A stretch of 19,565 nt of DNA from an uncultured Bacillota bacterium (GTDB lineage: Bacteria; Bacillota; Clostridia; Oscillospirales; Oscillospiraceae): positions 1 to 19,565 of the forward strand of contig CANDCW010000050.1 of NCBI GenBank assembly GCA_947383275.1, written 5' to 3'. Shown in pieces: positions 7,257 to 13,775 of this stretch (its first letter is position 1; each line of letters begins with the position of its first letter). The notes beneath the pieces are model-generated. The model saw only the letters and a program-made list of their open reading frames with translations. It did not search any database and was not told the origin of the DNA. Made by a program: the position numbers and the translations under genes.

Positions 7257-7982
7257 TTAAATCACCATACCGCCATCCACCCGGAGCACCTGGCCGGTAA
7301 TAAAAGAGGCCCGCTCCGAAGCCAGGAACAAAATGGCTTGGGCAATTTCATCCGGAGCGCCGATCCGGCCCAGGGGCGCCTCCTCCCCCAGGGCCGCCAG
7401 CTCCCGGGGGGAGAGGTGGCCGTTCATATCCGTATTGACAACCCCGGGGGCTACGCAGTTCACCCGGATGTTGGAGGGCCCCAGCTCCTTGGCCAGGGCC
7501 TTGGTCAGCCCGGCCACCCCCGCCTTTGCCGCGGAGTAGGGCGCCTCGCAGGAGCCTCCCGTCACCCCCCACATGGAGGAAACCGTAACAATGGCTCCCC
7601 GCTTCCGGCGCACCATGCCGGGGATCGCGGCCCGAAGGGTATAAAACACACCGTCCAGATCCACCGACATCAAGCCGCGCCACTGCTCGATTGTGGTGTC
7701 AGTGAGCAGCTGCTGCGGCAGGGCGACGCCCGCGTTGCAGACCACCGCGTCCAGGGAGCCCAGAGCCCTCTCCGCCTCCCGGACCAGCCGCTCCGCCTGC
7801 TCCGGGACGGATATATCCGCTTGAATGGGGACGGTTTGTACGCCAAGCTCAGACAGTTCCCAAAAAGCCGGATTGCGGGCGTGACAGTAGCTAACCGCCA
7901 CATCCCAGCCCTCCCGGGCAAATAGCCGGGCCGACGCCGCCCCGATGCCCCGGGACGCGCCGGTAATCAGTACCTTTGGCAT
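7257..7982 (-). CDS. Short-chain dehydrogenase/reductase (FabG-like SDR)
   Basis: This is a 241-residue NAD(P)(H)-dependent oxidoreductase of the classical SDR family. Visible signatures are the cofactor glycine motif TGASRGIG (7-14), CNAGVA with NAG at 83-85, the catalytic serine at 135/136 in VTVSSMWG, YSAAK with Y149 and K153, and the C-terminal GQVLRVDGGMVI. R11 after the glycine motif is compatible with NADPH use. The ATG at 7980-7982 has AAGGAGGGG 5 nt upstream; the open frame extends another 58 codons into azlD in a different frame and was not used. It follows azlD by 11 nt, so it is co-transcribed with azlCD. It resembles 3-oxoacyl-ACP reductase, but the location outside a fatty-acid operon leaves the substrate open. 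Confidence 0.88.
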   Translation of the reverse strand: MPKVLITGASRGIGAASARLFAREGWDVAVSYCHARNPAFWELSELGVQTVPIQADISVPEQAERLVREAERALGSLDAVVCNAGVALPQQLLTDTTIEQWRGLMSVDLDGVFYTLRAAIPGMVRRKRGAIVTVSSMWGVTGGSCEAPYSAAKAGVAGLTKALAKELGPSNIRVNCVAPGVVNTDMNGHLSPRELAALGEEAPLGRIGAPDEIAQAILFLASERASFITGQVLRVDGGMVI

Positions 7983-7993
7983 GACGCCCCTCC

Positions 7994-8329
7994 TTACGCG
8001 AATACGCCCTGGACGAATATCATATAGAGTACCGTGGCCCCGAAAATGGAGAGCAGGTCGTTGCCCTTCCAGATGTGGAGGAGCACAGCTGCCAGCCCCG
8101 CCGCCAAGGGCGGAACCCATCCCCCCGGGGCGGCGAAGGACACCCCTTTCAGGCAATAGACAATCAGCATAGCGATGATGGCCGGGGGCAGAACCCGGCC
8201 CAGATACAGCACCAGCCCGGGCGGATGCTCCCCCCGGTCAAAGAGCAGAAAGGGCAGGGCCCGGGTCAGGAAGGTTACCCCCGCCATAACGGCGATGGAG
8301 GCCAGGGTCTGCATGGCATTCAAGGGCAT
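7994..8329 (-). CDS. azlD: AzlD-family branched-chain amino acid exporter small subunit
   Basis: AzlD is the small membrane partner of AzlC in a two-component exporter of branched-chain amino acids. This protein has 111 residues with three or four hydrophobic helices. It contains the family-typical FLTRALPFLLF (20-30), LGRVLPPAIIAMLIVYCLKG (43-62) and LLHIWKGNDLLSIFGATVLY (83-102). The ATG at 8327-8329 has AAGGAGG about 8 nt upstream and overlaps the end of azlC by 10 nt, which suggests coupled translation. A long open frame running on upstream from this gene is in a different frame from AzlC and is an artefact. Confidence 0.92.
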   Translation of the reverse strand: MPLNAMQTLASIAVMAGVTFLTRALPFLLFDRGEHPPGLVLYLGRVLPPAIIAMLIVYCLKGVSFAAPGGWVPPLAAGLAAVLLHIWKGNDLLSIFGATVLYMIFVQGVFA

Positions 8330-9033
8330 GGCGTCTTTTCCTCCTTTTTGCCGTTTTCGTCCAGTCGGGGGCGCAGCAGGGTCAGCGCGATCACAATAAT
8401 GGCCAGGGCGGGCAGCAACATGTCCTCCGCCCCCGCCAGCACCAGGCTGGCCAACGTTGCCGCCCCTCCCAGCAGTGCGGGCAGGTGGCTGCCCGCGCTT
8501 TTCCACTGCCCCACGGCGATCACCAGGAACAGGGCGGTCATGGCAAAATCCACCCCGGTGGTATTGAAGCCCAGCGCGGAGCCCAGCAGGGAGCCGATGG
8601 CCGAGCCCAGTACCCAGTAGCTCTGGTCCAGCAGGGCCACAGCGAAACAAAAGCCGTGTTCGTCCACCCCCTCCGGGGCCTTGGCAGAGGAGAGGAGGGC
8701 ATAGGTCTCGTCGGTAAGAGAAAAAATCATATAGAGCTTCCGGGGCCCCATGCCCCGAAACTTCTCCAGCATAGACAGTCCGTATACCAAATGGCGGAAG
8801 TTGACCATCAGGGTGAGGAATGCTGTCTGGGTCAGGGACGCCCCCGCCGCCAGCAGGGAGACGCCCAGATACTGGCCGGAGCCGGCGTAGATCAGCACGC
8901 TCATCAACACAGCCCAGCCCACGCCGTAGCCGATGGACTGGAGCATCAGGCCAAAGGCCATTCCAATGGCCAGGTAGCCCATGAGCACGGGAACGGTCAC
9001 CGGAAACGCGGCGGCCAGGAGCTTTCGGTTCAT
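8320..9033 (-). CDS. azlC: AzlC-family branched-chain amino acid exporter large subunit
   Basis: AzlC is the large membrane subunit of the AzlCD exporter of leucine, isoleucine, valine and analogues. The 237-residue protein has several hydrophobic helices. The family block AAFPVTVPVLMGYLAIGMAFG lies at residues 8-28, followed by VLIYAGSGQYLGVSLL, NFRHLVYGLSMLEKF and SLTDETYALL, all diagnostic of AzlC. The start is the ATG at 9031-9033. An upstream TTG at 9096 is excluded because it falls in the -35 box of the promoter; the GAGG ribosome site is about 12 nt upstream, rather far. It is the first gene of azlC-azlD-SDR and divergent from the lipid kinase. No regulator of the AzlB/Lrp type is in the window. 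Confidence 0.94.
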   Translation of the reverse strand: MNRKLLAAAFPVTVPVLMGYLAIGMAFGLMLQSIGYGVGWAVLMSVLIYAGSGQYLGVSLLAAGASLTQTAFLTLMVNFRHLVYGLSMLEKFRGMGPRKLYMIFSLTDETYALLSSAKAPEGVDEHGFCFAVALLDQSYWVLGSAIGSLLGSALGFNTTGVDFAMTALFLVIAVGQWKSAGSHLPALLGGAATLASLVLAGAEDMLLPALAIIVIALTLLRPRLDENGKKEEKTPCP

Positions 9034-9067
9034 AACGGATGCACACCTCGAACGAAATTTTTCCTCT

Positions 9068-9096
9068 ATTCTACCCGTTTTTCCCTCCCCGCGCAA
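9068..9096 (-). promoter_or_regulatory. Promoter of the azlC-azlD-SDR operon
   Basis: On the minus strand there is a -35 TTGCGC (9091-9096) and a -10 TAGAAT (9068-9073) with a 17-bp spacer. Transcription would start near 9061, leaving a short leader of about 28 nt. The -35 is a weak match, which may leave room for an activator. Confidence 0.6.
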
Positions 9097-9144
9097 CCCC
9101 CAAAGCGCCGTTTGTTAAGAATAAGTAAAGTTTCTTTGCCCATC

Positions 9145-9172
9145 TTGATTTTTTGCCTTACATACCTATAAT
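9145..9172 (+). promoter_or_regulatory. Promoter of the lipid kinase gene
   Basis: On the plus strand there is a -35 TTGATT (9145-9150) and a perfect -10 TATAAT (9167-9172) with a 16-bp spacer. The leader is about 30 nt and holds the CGGAGGG ribosome site. The two promoters in the 175-nt azlC/kinase gap are divergent and do not overlap. Confidence 0.75.
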
Positions 9173-9208
9173 GGTACTCATATCTCAGAATCTTCGGAGG
9201 GCCTTGTC

Positions 9209-10102
9209 ATGAACCGCCTGCTCTTTATCTACAACCCCGCATCCGGCACCGGCCAGGTAAAAACGGCCCTGGCCCAGGTGCTGGACGTGTTTACCAAGGC
9301 GGGGTGGATCACCACCTCTTACCCCACCCAGTGCAAGGGAGACGCCGCCCGCACCACCCGGGAGCTGGCGGGCCAGTTTGACCGGGTCATATGCGCAGGG
9401 GGGGATGGCACGCTCAGCGAGGTGGTCTCCGGCCTGCTGGAGGTGGCGGACGCCCCCCCTCTGGGCTACATTCCTTTCGGCTCCACCAACGACTGCGCCA
9501 CCACCCTGCGCCTGCCCCGAAAGCCCCGGGAAGCCGCCCTTGTGGCCGCAGGCACCGGCGTGGCCGTTCCAATTGACGTGGGGCGGCTCAACGGCAAGCC
9601 CTTCATCTATGTTGCGGCCTTCGGCGCCTTTACCAAGGTGGCCTACGACACCCCGCAGGAGCTGAAAAATACCTTCGGGCACCTGGCCTATATCTTCGCC
9701 GGAATCGCCTCCCTGCCCACCATCGCCCCCTACCATATGCGCATTGAGTACGACGGCCAGTTCCTGGAGGGCGACTTCTATTTTGGCATGGTGAGCAACT
9801 CCCAGTCCATCGGCGGAATCAGGCCCCCCACGGCGGAGCGGGTGGTATTAGATGACGGGGAGTTTGAATTCACCCTGGTAAAAAAGCCTCTCAGCCTGGC
9901 CGACCTCACCGACGGGCTTCAGGCCCTGGCCAACCCCTCGGTGGAACGCTCCGGGGCTCTGGTCCAATTCCAGGCCAGCCGGCTCACCTTCACCTGCGAC
10001 CAGCCCATTCCCTGGACCCTGGACGGCGAATTCGGCGGCAGCCAGCCCGTCAACCGGGTGGAAAACTGCCCGAAAGCGCTGAAAATCATCCGCGGGGAGT
10101 GA
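9209..10102 (+). CDS. YegS/DgkB-type diacylglycerol or lipid kinase
   Basis: This 297-residue protein belongs to the diacylglycerol kinase catalytic family (DgkB/YegS/BmrU), which phosphorylates diacylglycerol or related lipids at the cytoplasmic face of the membrane. It begins MNRLLFIYNPASGTG with the conserved NP.SG.G at 9-15, has the nucleotide-binding GGDGTLSE at 64-71, and PFGSTNDCA with GSTND at 91-95. The C-terminal part ends with the family pattern DGE...., seen in PIPWTLDGEFGG. In Firmicutes DgkB recycles diacylglycerol from lipoteichoic acid synthesis, but other members use other lipids, so the substrate is inferred. The ATG at 9209 has GGAGGG 8 nt upstream. It is the only plus-strand gene here, is transcribed alone, and faces rsfS. 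Confidence 0.9.
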   Translation: MNRLLFIYNPASGTGQVKTALAQVLDVFTKAGWITTSYPTQCKGDAARTTRELAGQFDRVICAGGDGTLSEVVSGLLEVADAPPLGYIPFGSTNDCATTLRLPRKPREAALVAAGTGVAVPIDVGRLNGKPFIYVAAFGAFTKVAYDTPQELKNTFGHLAYIFAGIASLPTIAPYHMRIEYDGQFLEGDFYFGMVSNSQSIGGIRPPTAERVVLDDGEFEFTLVKKPLSLADLTDGLQALANPSVERSGALVQFQASRLTFTCDQPIPWTLDGEFGGSQPVNRVENCPKALKIIRGE

Positions 10103-10105
10103 ATA

Positions 10106-10140
10106 CGGCCCCGGCATCCTCAAACTGGATGCCGGGGCCG
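10106..10140. terminator. Long perfect hairpin between convergent genes
   Basis: The arms CGGCCCCGGCATCC (10106-10119) and GGATGCCGGGGCCG (10127-10140) form a perfect 14-bp stem with a 7-nt loop. It lies 3 nt after the kinase stop and 13 nt after the rsfS stop. Neither side has a T-tract directly after it, so it may be a bidirectional, non-classical terminator or an mRNA 3'-end barrier. Confidence 0.7.
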
Positions 10141-10153
10141 CCTCATTATGTTG

Positions 10154-10513
10154 TTATTCCCGGGTCAGGAGTTCGGACACATCCAGCTCCTCCGCATCGC
10201 TCCACAGCCGCTCCAGGTCGTAGAACTTCCGGGCCTCGTCGGTAAAGACGTGGACCACCACTGCGGAAAAATCCATCAGCAGCCATGTGCCGCCCCGATG
10301 CCCTTCAATATGGTGGGCCCGCTCGCCGTTCTTCTCCGCCGCCTCCTCGCAGGCATCGGACATGGCCTTTACCTGGGTGTTGGAGGTGGCGGTACAGATC
10401 ACGAAGTAGTCCGCCAGCGTGGTGACCCCCTCCGTTTTCAGCACCTTGATGTCGCCGCCCTTCTTGCCGTCCAGCGCACGGGCCAGCAGGACCGCCAGTT
10501 CATAGGATTCCAT
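10154..10513 (-). CDS. rsfS: Ribosomal silencing factor RsfS
   Basis: RsfS (YqeL, DUF143/Iojap family) binds ribosomal protein uL14 and keeps the 50S subunit from joining 30S when nutrients are short. It has 119 residues, the family size. Conserved blocks are LTTLADYFVICTATSNTQVKA-like sequence at about 28-50 (here VTTLADYFVICTATSNTQV), HHIEGHRGGTWLLMDFSAVVVHVF at 67-90 and FYDLERLW at 96-103. The ATG at 10511-10513 has AAGGAG 8 nt upstream. It is the last gene of the rdgB-yhbY-nadD/yqeK-LCP-rsfS group, 36 nt after the LCP gene; in Bacillus subtilis its homologue directly follows yqeK. Confidence 0.96.
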   Translation of the reverse strand: MESYELAVLLARALDGKKGGDIKVLKTEGVTTLADYFVICTATSNTQVKAMSDACEEAAEKNGERAHHIEGHRGGTWLLMDFSAVVVHVFTDEARKFYDLERLWSDAEELDVSELLTRE

Positions 10514-10549
10514 AGCATTTCTCCTTTCTTTTTATTCTTTTCACAGGCG

Positions 10550-12097
10550 CTACGCCGCCGCCTGATTCTCACTTGCCTCTCCCTGCATGTCCGGAGAGGG
10601 GTCAGGGAAAATTTCGCCGGGGTCAATGGTCCCGATGTCAACGGGGTCGGAGGGATCGGTCCCGGGGTCCGCGCCAGGCTCTTCGGCAGCGCCCGGATCG
10701 CCAGTTACGCCGGGGCCGGCGGCCGCGCCCGGATCGCCAGTTACGCCGGGACCGGCGGCCGCGCCCGGATCGCCAGTTACGCCGGGGTCGTCAGCAGCAC
10801 CCGGGTCAACAGTGGGGTCATCCTCGTTCGGCTCATCCGGTTCGGGCGGCTTGGCCACAGGGACATTCGCCACCGCCGGGTCAACCAGCTTGCCGTTGGT
10901 TACCCCAAAGCCGCCCCCCGACTTCTTGTACATCAGCTGCAAATCGCTGCTCTTGATCTCGTCCTGATAGGGGTTCAGGCCGCTGTTCAGCAGAGCCAGC
11001 ATCTCCTTCTCCTGGACACAGACCAGCGACGCCTTGTCATACATCACTCCATAGCAGGGCATGGAAGAGAACTTCACCCCGCTTTCCGCGTCCATCCCGA
11101 TGGCCAGCTGGGCAAAGGCCAGAATGTTGCCCACGCTCAGGTCGGTCTCCACATTCTCGGTAAAAATCTGCACCAGATTGGGCAGCTTGAGCAAAATCTC
11201 CGGGGTGAGGCACTTTTTCAGCACGGCAGTGAGGAAATCCCGCTGGATCTCGGTGCGGCCTACGTCCCCCAGCTGAATGCTCTTGTCGTTGTTTTTTCGG
11301 AATCGGATGACCTCCATGGCGTCCTGGCCGTCCAAAAGGCGGTAGCCCGGCTCCTGATGGATGTGCAGGTCCTGATAGGGGTCGTCGTAGTCCATGCCGG
11401 GGGGGACATCGAAGTACACCCCGCCGATGGCGTTCACCAGATTGCCGATGGCCTCCCACTCCACCAGGACGTAGAAGTCCGGGTAAATCCCGGTGAGCTT
11501 GCTCACCTCTTTTTTCAGGGCGGCCATGCCCTTTTCAGTGCGCTCTTTCTCGGAGAGCTTGGAGTCCCCCCGGTTTCGGGTGTACACTACGTTCAGCCGC
11601 TTCTGGGCCCCCCGCTTTCCGCTGGTGTTGGTCATGGTGTCCCGCAGCAGGCTGACGGCGTTAATGCGCTTATCCTTGGTATCATAGGTGATCAGGATCA
11701 TGGTATCTGTCGAGCCGCTGACCACGTCCTTACCGCACAGCAGAAAGGTGTAATAGCCGTCCTTCCGTCCGCTTTTGGCCACATTTGGCAGCTGGGCGCC
11801 GTCAAAGGAGATATCCCCCGGCTCTCCCGGCTGGCTCTGGGAGGCGTTCCCGGGTTTGTTCAGGCTGGCCCCCGGCAGGTCCGGCACCTCGGGCAATTTC
11901 ACCCAGGCTTGCAGAAAGAGGGCCAGTGCAATAATCAGAACCGCCACCACCACCAGCGCCTGAAACAGCCGGTACTTGACTTTTGCCCCCCGGTCCAGGC
12001 CGGCCACCCACGCCCGGTGCTGCCGCCACCAGAGAAACAGCGGGAATTCTCCGCCGGGGGCCTCCCGCTTGCCCCGATGATTCTGATGTTCGCTCAT
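10550..12097 (-). CDS. LytR-CpsA-Psr (LCP) family wall-polymer ligase with Pro/Gly/Asp repeat tail
   Basis: LCP proteins transfer undecaprenyl-linked glycopolymers onto peptidoglycan outside the membrane. This one has 515 residues: a cytosolic basic N-terminus, a membrane helix at about 44-64, and an LCP domain at about 115-335. Visible signatures are STDTMIL (D131), SLLRDT (R152, D153), YPDFYVLVEW, AIGGVYFDVP, and GDVGRTEIQRDFL (R281, Q285), with RFRK at 265-268; these cover the usual phosphate-binding arginines and metal-binding aspartates. A low-complexity tail (about 415-515) contains a 12-residue repeat of the type GDPGAAAGPGVT. The ATG at 12095-12097 follows the nadD-yqeK stop by 4 nt and has AAGGGTGAG upstream. 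The tail is unusual and is probably a flexible wall-spanning segment. Confidence 0.93.
   Translation of the reverse strand: MSEHQNHRGKREAPGGEFPLFLWWRQHRAWVAGLDRGAKVKYRLFQALVVVAVLIIALALFLQAWVKLPEVPDLPGASLNKPGNASQSQPGEPGDISFDGAQLPNVAKSGRKDGYYTFLLCGKDVVSGSTDTMILITYDTKDKRINAVSLLRDTMTNTSGKRGAQKRLNVVYTRNRGDSKLSEKERTEKGMAALKKEVSKLTGIYPDFYVLVEWEAIGNLVNAIGGVYFDVPPGMDYDDPYQDLHIHQEPGYRLLDGQDAMEVIRFRKNNDKSIQLGDVGRTEIQRDFLTAVLKKCLTPEILLKLPNLVQIFTENVETDLSVGNILAFAQLAIGMDAESGVKFSSMPCYGVMYDKASLVCVQEKEMLALLNSGLNPYQDEIKSSDLQLMYKKSGGGFGVTNGKLVDPAVANVPVAKPPEPDEPNEDDPTVDPGAADDPGVTGDPGAAAGPGVTGDPGAAAGPGVTGDPGAAEEPGADPGTDPSDPVDIGTIDPGEIFPDPSPDMQGEASENQAAA
10691..10790 (-). repeat. 36-bp tandem repeat inside the LCP gene, 2.8 copies
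   Basis: Units begin at 10691, 10727 and 10763, the last one partial. The first two differ by one base. Each unit encodes 12 residues of the GDPGAAAGPGVT type, so copy-number change keeps the frame. Such near-identical in-frame repeats are liable to slip and vary between strains. Confidence 0.9.
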
Positions 12098-12101
12098 AGT
12101 C

Positions 12102-13313
12102 TCACCCTTCTGTTGTAACTCCGTGATCTCTCAGCCAGGCCAGGGCCTGGAGGGTATTGGTATGGATGGGAAGCTGACGCTCCCGCATCTCCTGAACCGT
12201 GGTCTCCACCCCCAGGAGGAGAGCCCTGTCCAGATCCTGGTAGGCCAGCTGGCGCAGCCGCTCCACACCGTCAAAATCCCGGTTGGGCTCCATATAGTCC
12301 GCCACGTAGAGGATTTTTTCCAGTGTGGTCATGTCCGCCTTGGCCGTGGTGTGCCAGAAGATTGCCTCGTATACGTCATCAGGTTCTCCAAAAATGTGCC
12401 GGGCCATGCACGCGCCGGTCTTGGAGTGGAGCAGCTTGGGAGCCGTACGCTCCAATTCATCCAGGTGGACGCCGTACTCCTCGCAGATAGCAATGTGCTC
12501 CTGGCCGGTGAGGTACTTGGTGCAGTCGTGCAAAATGCCCGCCCGGCGGGCCAGATTCTCATCTGCGCCCCAGCGCCGGGCCAGGCGGACCGCCTCCTCT
12601 TCGGTGCCTCGGATGTGGCGCACCCGCTTCTCCTGCACCATGGCGTAGGAGCAGGCCCGCAGCTCGGGGATGTCCAAGTGCTTCAGGTCGGCGCGGGTGC
12701 CGTAGAGCTGCTTGAGCAGAATGTACCCATACACCGACGGGTGGAGATACTCCGCGCCCCCCCCCTTAGCCAGCAGCTCCCGCAGTTCTGTCGAGGATAT
12801 CTCCACCAGATCAGGCAGGGGGATGGTGGTGATCTTCGCCCCGGGGAAGGCCCTCTCCAGATGCTCCCGCTGGGGGGCGAAAAGCGCCTCGCCGTCCTGC
12901 TCCGCGCGGCCGAAGGCGCACACCCCGGCCAGCTTTAAAATCGCTTCCGGGTCGTGCCACAGGTGGAGGGTAAGGAACATATCCGTCCCCATAAGCAGCC
13001 ACAGCTCCGCGCCGGGATACTGGGCCCGGACCGCCTCCAGGGTATCGCAGGTGTAGCTCTTTCCCGCCCGGTCCAGTTCCATGGGGGACGCCTCCGCCTG
13101 GCCGGGCAGCAGCAGGGCGTCCGCCAGCTTAGCCGCCATGGCCAGCCGGTGCTCCGGGGCGGGGGTTCCCTCGGGCAGCTGCTTGTGGGGCGGAATGGCA
13201 GCCGGGATGACGAGCAGCTTGTCAAGCCCCAGCGCGCCAATCGCCGCCCGCGCCGCCGCCAAGTGCCCAAGATGGGGCGGGTTGAAGGTTCCGCCGTAAA
13301 TTCCGATTTTCAT
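12102..13313 (-). CDS. nadD: NadD-YqeK fusion: nicotinate-nucleotide adenylyltransferase and HD hydrolase
   Basis: This 403-residue protein joins two enzymes. Residues 1 to about 200 are NadD, which makes deamido-NAD from nicotinate mononucleotide and ATP: GGTFNPPHLGH (7-17, with the HxGH motif) and the second nucleotide-binding motif ISSTELRE (172-179). Residues about 210-403 are a YqeK-type HD domain with RVRHI (H233), LHDCTK (H262, D263), LLHSKTGA (H296), WHTT (H321) and VADY (D339); YqeK of B. subtilis hydrolyses diadenosine tetraphosphate to ADP. In B. subtilis these are separate neighbouring genes. The ATG at 13311-13313 starts MKIGIYGG, the family start; a 29-codon upstream extension is made of repeat copy 2. 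It follows yhbY and is 4 nt before the LCP gene. Confidence 0.95.
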   Translation of the reverse strand: MKIGIYGGTFNPPHLGHLAAARAAIGALGLDKLLVIPAAIPPHKQLPEGTPAPEHRLAMAAKLADALLLPGQAEASPMELDRAGKSYTCDTLEAVRAQYPGAELWLLMGTDMFLTLHLWHDPEAILKLAGVCAFGRAEQDGEALFAPQREHLERAFPGAKITTIPLPDLVEISSTELRELLAKGGGAEYLHPSVYGYILLKQLYGTRADLKHLDIPELRACSYAMVQEKRVRHIRGTEEEAVRLARRWGADENLARRAGILHDCTKYLTGQEHIAICEEYGVHLDELERTAPKLLHSKTGACMARHIFGEPDDVYEAIFWHTTAKADMTTLEKILYVADYMEPNRDFDGVERLRQLAYQDLDRALLLGVETTVQEMRERQLPIHTNTLQALAWLRDHGVTTEG

Positions 13314-13323
13314 AGCCGACACT

Positions 13324-13448
13324 CCGTCCTCACAAACTTCATTGCGCTCCGTCCGCCTTCCGGCGGACATCCGCTCCATTCCGTTGCTCATCCTCTCCAA
13401 AACGGCCCCGTTTCGCTGGGCTCCGTTTTGGGGCCGCCTGCGGCGGCC
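13324..13448 (-). repeat. Structured intergenic repeat, copy 2
   Basis: This copy occupies nearly the whole gap between the nadD-yqeK start and the yhbY stop. It aligns without gaps to copy 3 with 11 differences over 123 positions by hand count. Hairpins: A, GTCCGCC (13351-13357) with GGCGGAC (13362-13368), perfect; B, CCAAAACGG (13397-13405) with CCGTTTTGG (13423-13431), perfect 9 bp around a 17-nt loop; C, GGCCGCC (13432-13438) with GGCGGCC (13442-13448), perfect. Its downstream end on the minus strand contributes GAGGACGGAG, the likely ribosome site of nadD-yqeK. Confidence 0.9.
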
Positions 13449-13450
13449 TG

Positions 13451-13774
13451 TTAAGTTCTCCTTTTCCGCTCTGTCACCAAAACAATCTTATCCTTTTTGT
13501 CCTTCTTATGGCTTGGACGGTATAATACGAATTTTGTTCCAATCACCTGGACAACCTCGCTTCGGGTCAGGGGGGCCAGCGCCTGCGCCGCCTCCCTGGG
13601 GGAGAGCAGGGCGTTCTCCAGCACCCTGCCTTTAATGAGCTCTCGGGCCTCCAGGGCGTCGTCGGCCTGCTTGACCAGATTGTCCCCGATGCCGTCCTTG
13701 CCCACGATTAAAATCGTGTCGATACCGTTGGCCAGACCCCGCAGCTGGGCGCGCTGTTTGCTTGTCAGTTCCAT
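13451..13774 (-). CDS. yhbY: YhbY/YqeI-family (CRM domain) RNA-binding protein
   Basis: This 107-residue protein is a stand-alone CRM-domain protein of the YhbY (YqeI) family that associates with the large ribosomal subunit or its precursor. It begins MELTSKQRAQLRGLANGIDT, the family start, and contains VGKDGIGDNLVKQADDALEARELIK (24-48), with the GxxG loop equivalent, followed by LIKGRVLENALLSPREAA and VVQVIGTKFVLYRPS. The basic end KKDKKDKIVLVTERKRRT probably binds RNA. The ATG at 13772-13774 has GAGG 5 nt upstream, supplied by repeat copy 3. A longer open frame upstream is made of that repeat. The gene is bracketed by repeats 2 and 3 as direct copies. The B. subtilis order yqeI-nadD-yqeK-yqeL is kept. 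Confidence 0.93.
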   Translation of the reverse strand: MELTSKQRAQLRGLANGIDTILIVGKDGIGDNLVKQADDALEARELIKGRVLENALLSPREAAQALAPLTRSEVVQVIGTKFVLYRPSHKKDKKDKIVLVTERKRRT

Positions 13775-13775
13775 G

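Noticed and set aside
7983..8156. 58-codon N-terminal extension of the short-chain dehydrogenase
   Set aside because: It overlaps azlD in another frame; a strong ribosome site precedes the internal ATG, and the protein there begins with the canonical TGxxxGxG fold.
9034..9096. AzlC extension to the upstream TTG
   Set aside because: That codon lies in the -35 box of the predicted promoter, upstream of the transcription start.
10691..10790. Tandem repeat considered as a CRISPR array
   Set aside because: The units are contiguous with no unique spacers and encode an in-frame protein tail of the LCP gene.
10148..12118. A 656-codon open frame on the plus strand opposite the LCP and rsfS genes
   Set aside because: It is the complement of two well-supported genes; its sequence has low-complexity, leucine/glycine/histidine-rich shadow character and no recognisable domain.
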